NCBI GenBank assembly: GCA_963766365.1
Contig: CAVXZK010000018.1
Coordinates: 1 to 64,000, forward strand
Length of the DNA stretch: 64,000 bases
Source of the DNA: JALORV01 sp963766365
GTDB taxonomy: Bacteria; Pseudomonadota; Gammaproteobacteria; Burkholderiales; Burkholderiaceae_F
Reading direction: 5' to 3'
The notes under the pieces are model-generated. The model did not search any database and had not been told where the DNA came from. It saw only the letters and a list, made by a program, of their open reading frames with translations. Positions 15,837 to 25,045 of the stretch are shown here, piece by piece; positions within the stretch are counted from its first letter, which is position 1; each line of letters starts with the position of its first letter. The position numbers and the translations under genes are program-made.

Positions 15837-16337
15837 TCACGGCATGCGCGGATCGTCCTTCGGGTTGATGTAGCTCACGTCGAAGGGGCCCACACCGTTG
15901 ATCTGCACGACCGACTCCGTTTCGGCGATCGCGTAGTGCGTCAGCCCGCTCGGCAGATGCACGAAGCTCGCGGCGGGCAGGGCACGAAATGACGCGCGAT
16001 CGACCTTGTCGCCGGCAACGATGCTGAAACGACCCGAGATGACCGTGACGAGTTCGTCCTTCGAATGCCGATGAGGCGGCACGACGAATCCGGCCGGAAA
16101 CTTCAACCGAAGCACGAACGGGCCCTCCTTCGACGGACTGCCGTGCAGCACCGCCGCCTTTGCGCCGGGTGGCAGCGATGCCGGAGCCGGCCCCCAGCCG
16201 ACGGCATCGCCGGTCACGACGGTGTGCGACTTCTCGGATGCTTCGGTGTGAAGGGCCGCGCTCGACAGTGTGATCGTGGCACCGACGGCGAACGCGACCG
16301 TGCGCAGAAGGCGGCGTGCATGGCCAGTGCGATTCAT
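15837..16337 (-). CDS. Exported cupin-domain protein
   Basis: A 166-residue protein with an N-terminal signal-like segment (hydrophobic residues about 10-28) and a single cupin barrel. The metal-site motif FVVPPHRHSKDELVTVISG (about residues 83-101) has the His-x-His and Glu ligands, and the second motif includes PSGLTHYAIAE. Similar proteins are of unknown function. CAGGAGTCC precedes the ATG at 16337. The gene is downstream of a methyltransferase remnant and upstream of the MerR gene, on the same strand as both. Confidence 0.8.
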   Translation of the reverse strand: MNRTGHARRLLRTVAFAVGATITLSSAALHTEASEKSHTVVTGDAVGWGPAPASLPPGAKAAVLHGSPSKEGPFVLRLKFPAGFVVPPHRHSKDELVTVISGRFSIVAGDKVDRASFRALPAASFVHLPSGLTHYAIAETESVVQINGVGPFDVSYINPKDDPRMP

Positions 16338-16371
16338 GATGGACTCCTGAATGAGTGGCGCGTCGGCGACT

Positions 16372-16590
16372 TCACGCGCGGGTGATGACGATCTCGAGAT
16401 GCGCGCTGGGCACGACGACCGAGCCGTCCTGCGCGCGATTGAAGCGCTCGATCAGCTGGATGACGTCCTTCTCTAGGCGCCCCTGCGCGGATGCATCGAG
16501 CGCCGCAAAGGCTTTCAGCAGCGGGCCGTAGTACGAGCGGAAGACCTGAATCCAGTGCTGGGGCGAGCGATAGCGAAATGCAAAGTACCG
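16372..16590 (-). pseudogene. 3' fragment of a class I SAM-dependent methyltransferase
   Basis: Seventy-two codons ending at TGA 16374-16372 encode RYFAFRYRSPQHWIQVFRSY and a C-terminus SVVVPSAHLEIVITRA, the usual end of a methyltransferase-11 type protein. The SAM-binding N-terminal half is absent. Homology stops near 16590, exactly where a Bug-receptor fragment begins on the other strand, marking a recombination junction. Confidence 0.65.
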
Positions 16591-17055
16591 CTGCGCGCCA
16601 CGAGCGGATGAATGCCGCGTTCGGCGTGAACACGACCTACATCCCGTTCAAGTGCACGAGTGACATGACGACCTCGATCCTCGGCGGCCATGTCGACGGC
16701 GCGTTGACCTACACGGCCTTCGCGGTCAACAAAAGGGGCAAGGCGCGCGCTGGCGGTCGCGATGGACAAGCGTCACCCGCTGCTGCCCGACACGCCGACC
16801 TTCAAGGAACTCGGCGTCGACTGGGTGGAGGGCGCTTGCCGCGGGATCGCGATGCCGAAGTCCTCGACGCCAGAGCAGCGCAAGCGCGTGTCTGACCTGT
16901 GGGCGGTGCTCAATACCGATCCCGAGATGAAGGAGCTTGCTGCCAAGAACGGTTGCAAGCTGCTCAACGTCGGTGTCGACGGTGGGGACAAGTTCATGGC
17001 CGGGAAGATCCGTGTCTACACCGGTGCGGCCAGGCAGATGGGCCTGGGCAAGTAA
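16591..17055 (+). pseudogene. 3' fragment of a Bug/TctC substrate-binding receptor, frameshifted
   Basis: Two frames together give the C-terminal half of a tripartite-tricarboxylate-transporter receptor. The first part reads MNAAFGVNTTYIPFK, SILGGHVDGALTYTAFAVNK. After a frame change near 16730-16746 the second part reads AVAMDKRHPLLPDTPTFKEL, GIAMPKSSTPEQRKRVSDLW and ends at 17055. The signal peptide and first ~150 residues are missing. The shift is explained either by one extra A in an AAAA run or by loss of a GC pair in a GC repeat. Such receptors are abundant in Burkholderiales. Confidence 0.8.
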
Positions 17056-17254
17056 GCAACGCTGATCGCGTACCAGAGCCCCTGGGCTTTGAGAACCTAG
17101 CAACGCCCGATCGCCAACGGCGAGACGCAAGCGTCGCGGGAGGCGCATGCGGATTCGTGCGACTGCGCACTGACGGAAGTCGCCAGGCAGCGATTGGCGG
17201 CTCCCGGCGAAGGGTGGCAGCGACCGGCCGGGCCCTGTCGCCGAGCGGCCGCCC

Positions 17255-17845
17255 CTAGTAAGGCGGCAGTTTGCGCGCACGCTGTTCGCGAGCCGCTTCG
17301 GTCCACCAGGCCAGGTCATCGGCGAACCGTGGGAAAGCCTTTCGGAGTGCCTCGCCGCCACTGCCGATTGGTTTGCCGCTGGCATCAAGCGTCTGCGAAA
17401 TCACTCCGACGGCCAGCGTGCTGGAGATGACGACCATGCCCATTTCGGAGAGGATGCTGTGCCAGACCGTACCGGCGCGAACGCCCGAGAACCGACCGGC
17501 CGAATAGCTGGCGATCGCCGCTGGGCGCCAGAACCACTCCTCGAGGAAGTGGTCGGTCAAGTTCTTCAGGCCCGGTTGCGGACCCCAGTTGTATTCGCCA
17601 GTCACAAAGACGAACGCATCGGCACGACGTATCTTCTCCGCAAGTGCTTCCATGGCGGCAGGAGCGCTGCCTTTTGGATATTCCTTGTACATCCGATCCA
17701 GCATCGGCAGGCCGACTGCCTTGGCATCCACGAATTCGACTTCGACCCCTCGAGCGCGAAGGTTCGTGACGACGTAGTCCGCCAGGCGAATGCCCATGCG
17801 GTCGGCCCGGTAGGAACCGTAGAACACCAAGACCTTGTCAGCCAT
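17255..17845 (-). CDS. NADPH-dependent FMN reductase family protein
   Basis: A 196-residue flavodoxin-like reductase. The phosphate-binding loop is FYGSYRADRMGIRLADYV (residues 8-25) and the conserved isoalloxazine loop is FVTGEYNWGPQPGLKNLTDH (about 79-98). A third motif, GRFSGVRAG, follows. Such enzymes reduce FMN, quinones, azo compounds or chromate with NAD(P)H in the cytoplasm. No gene on the same strand is close enough to suggest an operon. It is 41 bp from the stop-side of the next leftward gene. Confidence 0.85.
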   Translation of the reverse strand: MADKVLVFYGSYRADRMGIRLADYVVTNLRARGVEVEFVDAKAVGLPMLDRMYKEYPKGSAPAAMEALAEKIRRADAFVFVTGEYNWGPQPGLKNLTDHFLEEWFWRPAAIASYSAGRFSGVRAGTVWHSILSEMGMVVISSTLAVGVISQTLDASGKPIGSGGEALRKAFPRFADDLAWWTEAAREQRARKLPPY

Positions 17846-17885
17846 GAGGCACCCAGGTTCCCATCAATCGGCCGCACCCAGCCCG

Positions 17886-18275
17886 TCAGCCAGTAGCGCC
17901 ATGCAGTCGCACCGGAACGCCGGCGAAACTCTTCACAAGCAACTTCGGCGGTCCGTCCTGCAGCGAACATGTGATTTCAAGGGCGGCATCAGTTGCGCCT
18001 TTGAGGGAGAAGACCTTCCCGCAGTAAGCAGCAAAGACCAACGTGCCATCCAGACTGCGAAGTGGGTTCCATGACGGACGCGCGAACACTCCGACACCAT
18101 ACGGAGCTTCGGATCGCTCCGGAAGCAAGTAGGTCTCAAACACGATCCCGGCAAGTGTCACGGTAGCTGGACCCGCCGGAACGTGGTCGATGCGCCAGAG
18201 TACCTCGCGACCAGTCAGCACAATGGCTCCGACCAACACGATCGCGGCAAGAAACCACTTCGTGAATCGAGACAC
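17886..18275 (-). CDS. Membrane-anchored hypothetical protein
   Basis: A 129-residue protein with one N-terminal membrane segment (FLAAIVLVGAIVLTG, about residues 8-22) and a periplasmic-type remainder that contains two Cys (AAYCGKVF and ITCSLQDG), able to form a disulfide. It starts at GTG 18275. No family is recognised. The gene is 41 bp upstream of the FMN-reductase on the same strand, so co-transcription is possible. Confidence 0.6.
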   Translation of the reverse strand: MSRFTKWFLAAIVLVGAIVLTGREVLWRIDHVPAGPATVTLAGIVFETYLLPERSEAPYGVGVFARPSWNPLRSLDGTLVFAAYCGKVFSLKGATDAALEITCSLQDGPPKLLVKSFAGVPVRLHGATG

Positions 18276-18449
18276 CTCTGGCCGCTCCTCACGCGCAGTC
18301 CCCGTTCAGACTACTTGGACACCGATGCCCGAAGACAGGTTCTGACCAAGGCCTTCAGCTGCCGGGAATGTGCCGCGCCTCAGGCTGGAAACAATCCGGC
18401 GACCTCTGCAAGTGTTGCTTTCGAAACTTGTTCTGTCCTTCCAAGCCGC

Positions 18450-18770
18450 CTACTTGGCGAGTTGCACACCGGTCACGCCCGGTTGGCTGCGCAGCGAAGT
18501 GAGGCACTGTTCGAGACTCGGCACTCGCGCCGTAGGCGCGACGCGGAACTGGAACACGGACTCCGCCGATCCCCGCCCAACGAATTCCACGAAACAGCCG
18601 GTCACCTCGCTGAGCACCATCGCGCCTTGTGGATTAGGCGAGATCCGCGCGGGCTGCAAGGTCACATTGACCAGCTCGGCTGTATCAGTTGGCCGGGTGG
18701 TGCCTCCGGCTGCGCAGGCGGTCAGCGCGACGGCGGTTGCGAGGAGGATCAGTGTGCGGTCAGGTCTCAT
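18450..18770 (-). CDS. Small lipoprotein of unknown function
   Basis: The ATG at 18770 gives a 106-residue protein beginning MRPDRTLILLATAVALTACA, a lipoprotein signal with lipobox Cys near residue 19. The mature part contains paired Cys (EVTGCFVEF and LEQCLTSLR). A longer open frame begins at 18896, but the signal peptide fixes the start at 18770. The protein is probably anchored to a membrane facing the periplasm. No family is recognised. Confidence 0.6.
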   Translation of the reverse strand: MRPDRTLILLATAVALTACAAGGTTRPTDTAELVNVTLQPARISPNPQGAMVLSEVTGCFVEFVGRGSAESVFQFRVAPTARVPSLEQCLTSLRSQPGVTGVQLAK

Positions 18771-18919
18771 GGCGACGGTTCCAGTGCGTTGGGTTTGAAA
18801 GCGACTGAGGCGGAAGGACTGCTGCATCCCGAAATTACCGGAAAGCCTCGCCGCCGTCCTGACCGCGACGGCCTTCCGGCAATTGATGCCCTTCACCGGT
18901 TGAACGGTCCCGTTCGTAG

Positions 18920-19264
18920 GTGCGTGCCGGCCCCAGGAAGCACGCAGCCGCCAGCACGCCCGCGACCGGAACCACGGTAAGAGCCGTCGGCCTTGCGTTG
19001 TCGGGGGACGGCGCGCGTGGCATTGTGCACGTCGGTGTGCTTAAGGTACTCGAAGAGATGCACGTTCCCGTGCACGGCGTCACGGGCACCAGCATGGAAG
19101 CCGTCTTGGGCGGCACCTCTGCTGCGGGTCGAACGCGGGAGGAATTGGATAAGGCCGTCCTCGCGGACTGGGGCAGAACCTTCCGCCATGCGCCGCCGCG
19201 CACGAAGATCGCCGCACGATTGATGGATCACACTTGTCGGTTGGTATACCAGGAAGCTCAATGA
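18920..19264 (+). pseudogene. Degenerate patatin-like phospholipase N-terminal fragment
   Basis: The frame contains the patatin pattern LALSGDGARGIVHVGVLKVL followed by a nucleophile elbow that reads GTSME where the family has GxSxG. It stops after about 115 residues, whereas patatin proteins are usually over 250. The glycine-rich oxyanion motif is also altered (GDGARG instead of GGGARG). It is therefore probably inactive. Its TGA overlaps the ATG of the next gene (ATGA at 19261-19264), so it may still serve translational coupling. Confidence 0.6.
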
Positions 19265-20064
19265 CGGAAGCCGAGTTCATTCATCCGTTGCGTTCCCTGC
19301 TCAGGAACTGGGTCTGGGAGCATGGCCACATTGGCACGCGCTATCTCGACTGCCGTGATGGCGAGGTCAAGTTCGACGATGGCAAGAAGGCGCGATTTGC
19401 GGCCGAGCACATCATCTATGTGCCTCTCGAAGCGGGTGCCGAAGCGCCGGTCGAGGCGACGAGCCCGCCCATCCACGAAGGAGCGCTCGCACGGTTCCTG
19501 CGGGCGGCGCAACTGGGCAAACCGGAAGAAGCCGGCTCGGTGGCCGACGTCCAGCGGGCGGCCCAGGAGTGCATCGAGATCGGGCTCGTGTGCGCCTACC
19601 AGCAGGATGCCAACCAAGCCTTGGCAACCTACCGGCTCGAACCGATGTTCGAAGACGAAATCCGCGCCGCGGTCGTCAAGGATATTCGGAAAAAGTACGG
19701 CGGCTTGCGCGCACAGCTGGCGCTGTACGACTTCACCGTCTTCTACGGCTTGCCCTCTCCGCTGCTGATCAACGAAGCACCGTTCATCGACTGGCGGGTG
19801 CGCGCGCGGCCGGTGCAGCCATTCGTGTCGCTGCCTCTCGGGCCGTACTGCCTCCTGGTGGGTACACCATCCGGGAAAACGAGCCGCGCCGGACCGGTGC
19901 TCTGGAAGACCGTCACCGCAATGGGGCCGTTCAAGGATCACAATCGCTACATCGTCGAAAGCGCACAGCACTGGATAGTCGCGACCTCCGACGACCAGCT
20001 CGTCGCGGTTCAGGACCGATTCGCTCCCGGCGAGACCGACAAACCGGCGGCCCCGCAGTCTTGA
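19261..20064 (+). CDS. Hypothetical protein, possibly DUF4238-like
   Basis: A 267-residue cytoplasmic protein without signal peptide or membrane segments. The C-terminal half (FTVFYGLPSPLLINEAPFID, then VSLPLGPYCLLVG and ESAQHWIVATSDD) resembles the end of DUF4238 proteins, but the usual N-terminal pattern is not visible, so the assignment is tentative. The ATG at 19261 overlaps the stop of the patatin remnant. A pair of strong hairpins about 100 bp downstream probably ends the transcript. Confidence 0.55.
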   Translation: MTEAEFIHPLRSLLRNWVWEHGHIGTRYLDCRDGEVKFDDGKKARFAAEHIIYVPLEAGAEAPVEATSPPIHEGALARFLRAAQLGKPEEAGSVADVQRAAQECIEIGLVCAYQQDANQALATYRLEPMFEDEIRAAVVKDIRKKYGGLRAQLALYDFTVFYGLPSPLLINEAPFIDWRVRARPVQPFVSLPLGPYCLLVGTPSGKTSRAGPVLWKTVTAMGPFKDHNRYIVESAQHWIVATSDDQLVAVQDRFAPGETDKPAAPQS

Positions 20065-20161
20065 TGGGCTGCACGGTCTGCATCCTGGATTCGAGACTAC
20101 GGTTTCAAGCGCCGTGTGCATAGCCCGCTAGCAACGCACTCGCGCCTCCCCAGCCACGCAC

Positions 20162-20209
20162 AGCGCTCCGTCGGAGCGCTTTACAGCGATCGCGCGCCTT
20201 AGGCGCGCG
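20162..20209 (+). terminator. Two perfect hairpins, first followed by TTTA
   Basis: Stem 20162-20169 with 20173-20180 (3-nt loop) is followed by a short TTTA. A second stem, 20191-20198 with 20202-20209, also has a 3-nt loop. Their position after the 19261-20064 gene fits a terminator. Confidence 0.5.
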
Positions 20210-20759
20210 GAAGTCGCAAATTCTTGATTTTCCTTGCGTTGATTCCTCGGCTCGGATCTTGCTCAGTCCTCCGCTAGCGGGGTCGTCTACTACCAGCTGA
20301 GCAGTGCTGCTCAGTATTGGTGCAAGCGAGGGGTGTTATGAGTGCCAGCAGCGGAGAGAAACGTCGACGGAGGCGGGACCGGCGGTTCCTTGAGCTACAC
20401 GAAACGCTTTCGATACGTTCCACGTTGTTGGCCATAGCAGCGACCTGTGGGTACCTGGTACTGCAGGTAACGCGTTCGCTCCTCGGCTAGAGCCGTTTTC
20501 CGGCGGTATTGGTTCTGTGCATCCAGGCCCTGCAGCATGCAGGTGCCCGGACAGCGCCGTCCACAACAGGCCTTGCGCGCTCGCGTATCACCCGTGTGAC
20601 GCACAACCCGTCAAATTGAGATAGTCATCGCGCCTATAGGCGAGTCGCAAGAACCCGGTGCGCCGTCGACGATGCACGCACGTCGTCGTTACACTCGCGC
20701 CGCGGTCGATCGGCCAACCGTGCTCAAACACACAAGCCGCGCACATCCAGCGAACAGGG
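20210..20759. other. 550-bp gap without a convincing gene
   Basis: A perfect 8-bp hairpin with a 2-nt loop lies at 20297-20314. A minus-strand open frame at 20395-20604 encodes a basic, Cys-containing 69-residue peptide with no known features; its status is doubtful. Nothing else is recognisable. Confidence 0.4.
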
Positions 20760-20779
20760 CGCCGGGCGAAGTCCCGGCG
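20760..20779 (+). promoter_or_regulatory. 7-bp hairpin in the leader of the oligomer hydrolase gene
   Basis: Stem 20760-20766 with 20773-20779 ends about 6 bp before the GTGGAGG ribosome binding site of the next gene. It could stabilise the mRNA or modulate translation; this is inference from position only. Confidence 0.3.
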
Positions 20780-20799
20780 TACCGTGGAGGAAAGCAAAC

Positions 20800-22899
20800 A
20801 TGAAATGCACGACGGGCACGCTGCTATCCGCAGCGCTGTTGACCCTTTCTGCGGCCGTGTGCGCGCAGGGAGGGCAGTTCAACAACGCACCCAACAAGCT
20901 TCCGCCCGGTGTTACGCCTGTCGGCCCGCCAATCTTCTATGACGGAACCAGTGACGATCTGCTGACGGCGGGCCTGGGCAAGACCGGCATCGGCGGTGCG
21001 CGTCCGGCGCCGATCGATCCGACCAAGGCAACCGATCTGCGCCGGCTGGCCATCTATAACAACTACCGTGCGCTGGTCGATCCGACGGTGCTGGGGGGCT
21101 ACAGCCGCTTTTACGGCCCCAACATCGACCTCGATGGCAACGACACGCTGGGCGAGGGAAAGATCGCGGGCACCGAGTACATCGCCGTCTTTGACCGGGG
21201 ATCAAGCGGGCGCAACGTCACGCTGATGGTGCAGGTGCCGACGACGTTCGACCCGTCGCGCCCCTGCATCGTTACAGCCACCTCGAGTGGCTCGCGGGGC
21301 GTCTACGGCGCGATCGGCACGGCGGGAGACTGGGGACTGAAGCGCGGCTGCGCAGTGGCATACGCGGACAAGGGCAGCGGCAACGGCGTGCACGACCTCC
21401 AGGACAACACGATCAACCGTATCAACGGTGTGCGAGCTGATGCGACCGCTGCAGGCGACGACACCGTGTTCACGGCGCCGATCTCGGCCTCGCAGCGCCA
21501 GCAGTTCAACAGCGACTGGCCGAATCGCTATGCGGTGAAGCACGCGCACTCGCAACTGAACCCGGAGAAAGACTGGGGCCAGAACACGCTGAGCGCCGTC
21601 GAGTACGCGTTCTACGTGCTGAACGAGCAATATGGCACTGACCGCAAAGGCGGGGGTAAGAACCGCACCATAACGCCGCGCAATACGATCGTCATCGCTT
21701 CCAGCGTCTCCAACGGTGCCGGCGCCGCGCTGCAGGCGGCAGAGCAGGACCGGGCTGGCTTGATCGACGGCGTCGCGGTGGCGGAGCCGAACATCCAGGT
21801 AATGCACCCCCAGAACCCGCCGATCCGCCGCGGCTCGACCACCTACACAGGCGGCAGCAAGCCACTGTACGACTACTTCACCTACGCCAACCTGTATCAG
21901 CCGTGCGCATCGCTGGTGCCGGGCGCGGCCCTCAACCTAGTCAACGCGGTGCGTGCACAGAATCGCTGCCAGTCGCTGGCCGACGCGGGCCTGCTGACCG
22001 GTCCGCCGGCCCAGTGGCCGCAGGAAGCGATGAACAAGCTGATCGCTTATGGATGGCAGCCCGAGTCGTCTCCGTTGCAGGCGTCGCACTACGCGCTAGC
22101 GACGCCCGGAATCGCGACGACCTACAGCAACACGTACGGACGCTTCTCCGTGCTCGACAACCTGTGCGGCTACAGCTTTGGCGCCACTGATCTCGCTACG
22201 AACGTCGTGACCGCCGCTAAGCCGGTACAGCTCCCGACGTCATTCGGCGACGGCAACGGCGTTCCGCCAATGCTCGGAGCCACGGGCATCAATCTCGTGA
22301 ACAACCTCAGTGTCGGTGGGCCGAAGCTCGACGGCGCCTCGACATCGCCGTCGACCAACCGCGAGGATTTCAACTTCGACGGCGCGCTGTGCCAGCGCAA
22401 CCTCTGGACCGGCAACGGTGCGAACGCGCAACGGGTGAAAGGCGGCGTGGCGCAGGTCCAGCAGTCCGCCAGGCTGCGCGGCAAGCCTGCCATCATCGTG
22501 CACGGCCGCGCCGACGCGCTGATCCCGGTGAACTTCAACTCGCGCTCTTACATCGCGCACAATCATCTGCGCGAACCGAAAGCGAACAGTGTCCGCTATG
22601 TCGAGGTGACGAACGCGCAGCACTTTGAAGCCTTCCTGCCGTTTCCCGGCTACTGCACGAGTTTCGTTCCGCTGCATGTCTACTTCATCAGTGCGATGAA
22701 TTCGATGTGGAATCACCTTGCGGATGGGACACCTCTGCCGCCGTCCCAAGTGGTCCGCACAACGGCGCGCGGCCCCAGCGCCGATCCCCTAATCTGCGCT
22801 CCGCCGCTCATGGCGGCCAACATCCCGCCGATTTCGGCGAACCCGGTTGCGGCCGACAGGATCACGTTCGACGGCAAATCGCTGGTGATTCCCGACTGA
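20800..22899 (+). CDS. D-(-)-3-hydroxybutyrate oligomer hydrolase
   Basis: A 699-residue exported esterase, the usual length for this family (EC 3.1.1.22). It begins with a signal peptide (MKCTTGTLLSAALLTLSAAV, cleaved near CAQ). Family landmarks include ATSSGSRGVYGAIGTAGDWG (about residues 160-180), VAYADKGSG and the nucleophile region IVIASSVSNGAGAALQ with Ser. The C-terminus includes PAIIVHGRADALIPVNFNSR, supplying the Asp/His part. It cleaves soluble oligomers released from poly(3-hydroxybutyrate) into 3HB monomers, in the periplasm or outside the cell. GTGGAGG lies upstream of the ATG. A phasin-like gene elsewhere in the window fits PHB metabolism in this organism. Confidence 0.9.
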   Translation: MKCTTGTLLSAALLTLSAAVCAQGGQFNNAPNKLPPGVTPVGPPIFYDGTSDDLLTAGLGKTGIGGARPAPIDPTKATDLRRLAIYNNYRALVDPTVLGGYSRFYGPNIDLDGNDTLGEGKIAGTEYIAVFDRGSSGRNVTLMVQVPTTFDPSRPCIVTATSSGSRGVYGAIGTAGDWGLKRGCAVAYADKGSGNGVHDLQDNTINRINGVRADATAAGDDTVFTAPISASQRQQFNSDWPNRYAVKHAHSQLNPEKDWGQNTLSAVEYAFYVLNEQYGTDRKGGGKNRTITPRNTIVIASSVSNGAGAALQAAEQDRAGLIDGVAVAEPNIQVMHPQNPPIRRGSTTYTGGSKPLYDYFTYANLYQPCASLVPGAALNLVNAVRAQNRCQSLADAGLLTGPPAQWPQEAMNKLIAYGWQPESSPLQASHYALATPGIATTYSNTYGRFSVLDNLCGYSFGATDLATNVVTAAKPVQLPTSFGDGNGVPPMLGATGINLVNNLSVGGPKLDGASTSPSTNREDFNFDGALCQRNLWTGNGANAQRVKGGVAQVQQSARLRGKPAIIVHGRADALIPVNFNSRSYIAHNHLREPKANSVRYVEVTNAQHFEAFLPFPGYCTSFVPLHVYFISAMNSMWNHLADGTPLPPSQVVRTTARGPSADPLICAPPLMAANIPPISANPVAADRITFDGKSLVIPD

Positions 22900-22924
22900 T
22901 CCGCCGGCGTGCAGCGCGCGTAAG

Positions 22925-22940
22925 CGGGCCTTCGGGCCCG
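22925..22940 (+). terminator. GC hairpin with TTCG loop
   Basis: A perfect stem 22925-22930 with 22935-22940 closed by a TTCG tetraloop lies 26 bp after the oligomer hydrolase stop, followed by TCTTCGCTTCC. It is a plausible terminator between the hydrolase and the fadH-like gene. Confidence 0.5.
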
Positions 22941-22987
22941 TCTTCGCTTCCGGGCTCGCGCCGCAGCCAGCCGCTAGTATCGGCGCC

Positions 22988-25033
22988 ATGAACTACCCTC
23001 ATTTGCTGGCACCGCTCGACCTCGGTTTCACGACACTGCCCAACCGCGTGCTGATGGGCAGCATGCACACCGGACTGGAAGACGGCCGCAAGCACTTCCC
23101 CGCGATGGCGGCCTACTTCGCCGAGCGGGCACGCGGCGGGGTCGGGCTGATGGTCACGGGAGGCTTCGCACCCAACATCGAAGGCTGGGCCAAGCCGTTC
23201 GCCGGAACACTGTCTACGTCGGCCGCGGCAAGGCGGCACCGGCTCGTCACCGACGCGGTGCATGCCGAAGGCGGCCGAATCGCGCTGCAGATCCTCCACA
23301 CGGGCCGCTACGGCTACCAACCCTTCTGCGTGGCCCCCTCCCGCATCAAAAGCCCGATCTCGCCGTTCGCGCCACGCGAGTTGTCGGCTCGCGGCATCGA
23401 ACGGCAGATCCGCGCCTTTGTCCGTTGCGCCAAGCTTTCGCGCGACGCCGGCTACGACGGGGTCGAGGTGATGGGCAGCGAGGGCTACTTCATCAACCAG
23501 TTTCTCGTCACGCACACCAACCATCGCACGGACGAGTGGGGCGGCGCATACGAGAACCGGATGAGGCTGCCGGTGGAAGTCGTCTCGCGCGTGCGCGAGG
23601 CTGTTGGTCGTGACTTCATCATCATCTACCGCCTGTCGATGCTGGATCTGATTCCCGACGGCAGCAGCTGGCCCGAGGCGGTGACGCTGGCCAGGGCGAT
23701 CACGGCCGCCGGTGCCACGATCATCAACACCGGCATCGGCTGGCATGAGGCACGTGTGCCCACGATCGCCACCAGTGTCCCTCGCGGCGCATTTGCATGG
23801 GTCACGAAGAAGATGCGCGACGAGCTGCGGGCCGCTGGCATCACGATTCCGCTGGTCACGAGCAACCGGATCAACACCCCCGAAGTCGGTGAGCAACTAC
23901 TGGCGGACGGCTGCGCAGACATCGTGAGCCTCGCCCGCCCGCTGCTGGCCGACCCGGACTTCGTCGCCAAGGCGAAAGCGGGCCGCGCGGTGGACATCAA
24001 CACCTGCATCGCCTGCAACCAGGCCTGTCTGGACCACGCCTTCAGGAACGAGCTCGCCAGCTGCCTCGTCAATCCGCGAGCCGGGCGCGAGACCGAACTC
24101 GTGATGACGCCCACAACGCAGCGCAAGCGCTATGCAGTGATCGGCGCCGGCCCGGCCGGCCTCGCCGCAGCCACCACGCTGGCGGAGCGCGGCCACGAAG
24201 TGCATCTGTTCGAAGCGGCAGCACAGATCGGCGGCCAGTTCAACATGGCCAGGCGCATTCCGGGCAAGGAGGAATTCAGCGAGACGCTGCGCTACTTCAC
24301 TCGCCGGCTCGAGGTGACCGGAGTGATCCTGCATCTGAACGTGCGCGCGACGGCGGATGAACTGGTCGCGCAGAAGTTCGATGGCGTGATCCTCGCCACC
24401 GGCGTGATGGCGCGCGACCCAAAGATCCCGGGGCAGGAGAGCCCGAACGTGCTGAGCTACATCGACGTGCTGCTCCATGGCAAGCCGGTCGGTGATCGTG
24501 TCGCAATCGTCGGTGCCGGCGGCATCGGTTTCGACGTGGCCGAGTTCCTGGTCACGCCGCCGGGGCACTCGCCGACGCTGAACCTCAAGGAGTGGCTGGC
24601 CGAGTGGGGCGTGACCGATCCTGCCGAGGTGCGGGGCGGGGTGGTTCGTCCGCGGCCGTCAGCGCCGGCTCGTCAGGTGACGCTTTTGCAGCGCAAGTCC
24701 GGCAAGCTCGGCAAGGGACTGGGCAAGACCACCGGCTGGATCCACCGCGCGGCACTGCAGATGAAGCAGGTGGAGATGATCGGCGGCGTGAACTACGAAC
24801 GCATCACGCCCGGAGGGCTGTTCGTCACCTACGGCGAAGAGCGCAAGGACGGTCAGCTGATCGAGTGCGATACGGTTGTGCTGTGCGCCGGGCAGCAGCC
24901 GCTGCGCGAACTGCAGGCTCCGCTTCAGGCTGCCGGCGTGACGGTTCACCTGATCGGTGGCGCGGACGAGGCGAACGAACTCGATGCGAAGCGCGCGATC
25001 GACCAGGGCACGCGATTGGCCGCGCGGCTTTAG
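22988..25033 (+). CDS. fadH: NADPH-dependent 2,4-dienoyl-CoA reductase, FadH type
   Basis: A 681-residue multidomain flavoprotein. Residues 1-330 form the FMN-binding TIM barrel of the old yellow enzyme family (PNRVLMGSMHTGLED, GGFAPNIEGWAKPFAG, VEVMGSEGYFINQFL). A 4Fe-4S cluster motif follows at about 340 (CIACNQACLDHAF and ELASCLVNPRAG). The C-terminal half binds FAD (VIGAGPAGLAAATTL, about 385) and NADP (VAIVGAGGIGFDVAEF, about 506). It reduces 2,4-dienoyl-CoA during beta-oxidation of unsaturated fatty acids with even-numbered double bonds. Length and domain order match E. coli FadH. It is followed 12 bp later by a DUF1810 gene. Confidence 0.9.
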   Translation: MNYPHLLAPLDLGFTTLPNRVLMGSMHTGLEDGRKHFPAMAAYFAERARGGVGLMVTGGFAPNIEGWAKPFAGTLSTSAAARRHRLVTDAVHAEGGRIALQILHTGRYGYQPFCVAPSRIKSPISPFAPRELSARGIERQIRAFVRCAKLSRDAGYDGVEVMGSEGYFINQFLVTHTNHRTDEWGGAYENRMRLPVEVVSRVREAVGRDFIIIYRLSMLDLIPDGSSWPEAVTLARAITAAGATIINTGIGWHEARVPTIATSVPRGAFAWVTKKMRDELRAAGITIPLVTSNRINTPEVGEQLLADGCADIVSLARPLLADPDFVAKAKAGRAVDINTCIACNQACLDHAFRNELASCLVNPRAGRETELVMTPTTQRKRYAVIGAGPAGLAAATTLAERGHEVHLFEAAAQIGGQFNMARRIPGKEEFSETLRYFTRRLEVTGVILHLNVRATADELVAQKFDGVILATGVMARDPKIPGQESPNVLSYIDVLLHGKPVGDRVAIVGAGGIGFDVAEFLVTPPGHSPTLNLKEWLAEWGVTDPAEVRGGVVRPRPSAPARQVTLLQRKSGKLGKGLGKTTGWIHRAALQMKQVEMIGGVNYERITPGGLFVTYGEERKDGQLIECDTVVLCAGQQPLRELQAPLQAAGVTVHLIGGADEANELDAKRAIDQGTRLAARL

Positions 25034-25045
25034 GGAACTTGCGGC

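Noticed and set aside
19241..19252. TTGGTATACCAG resembling the GntR operator
   Set aside because: It lies inside the end of the patatin remnant with no promoter nearby and has one mismatch in the outer base; chance cannot be excluded.
20395..20604. 69-residue Cys-containing minus-strand frame
   Set aside because: There is no ribosome site or family similarity; kept only as a note in the gap entry.
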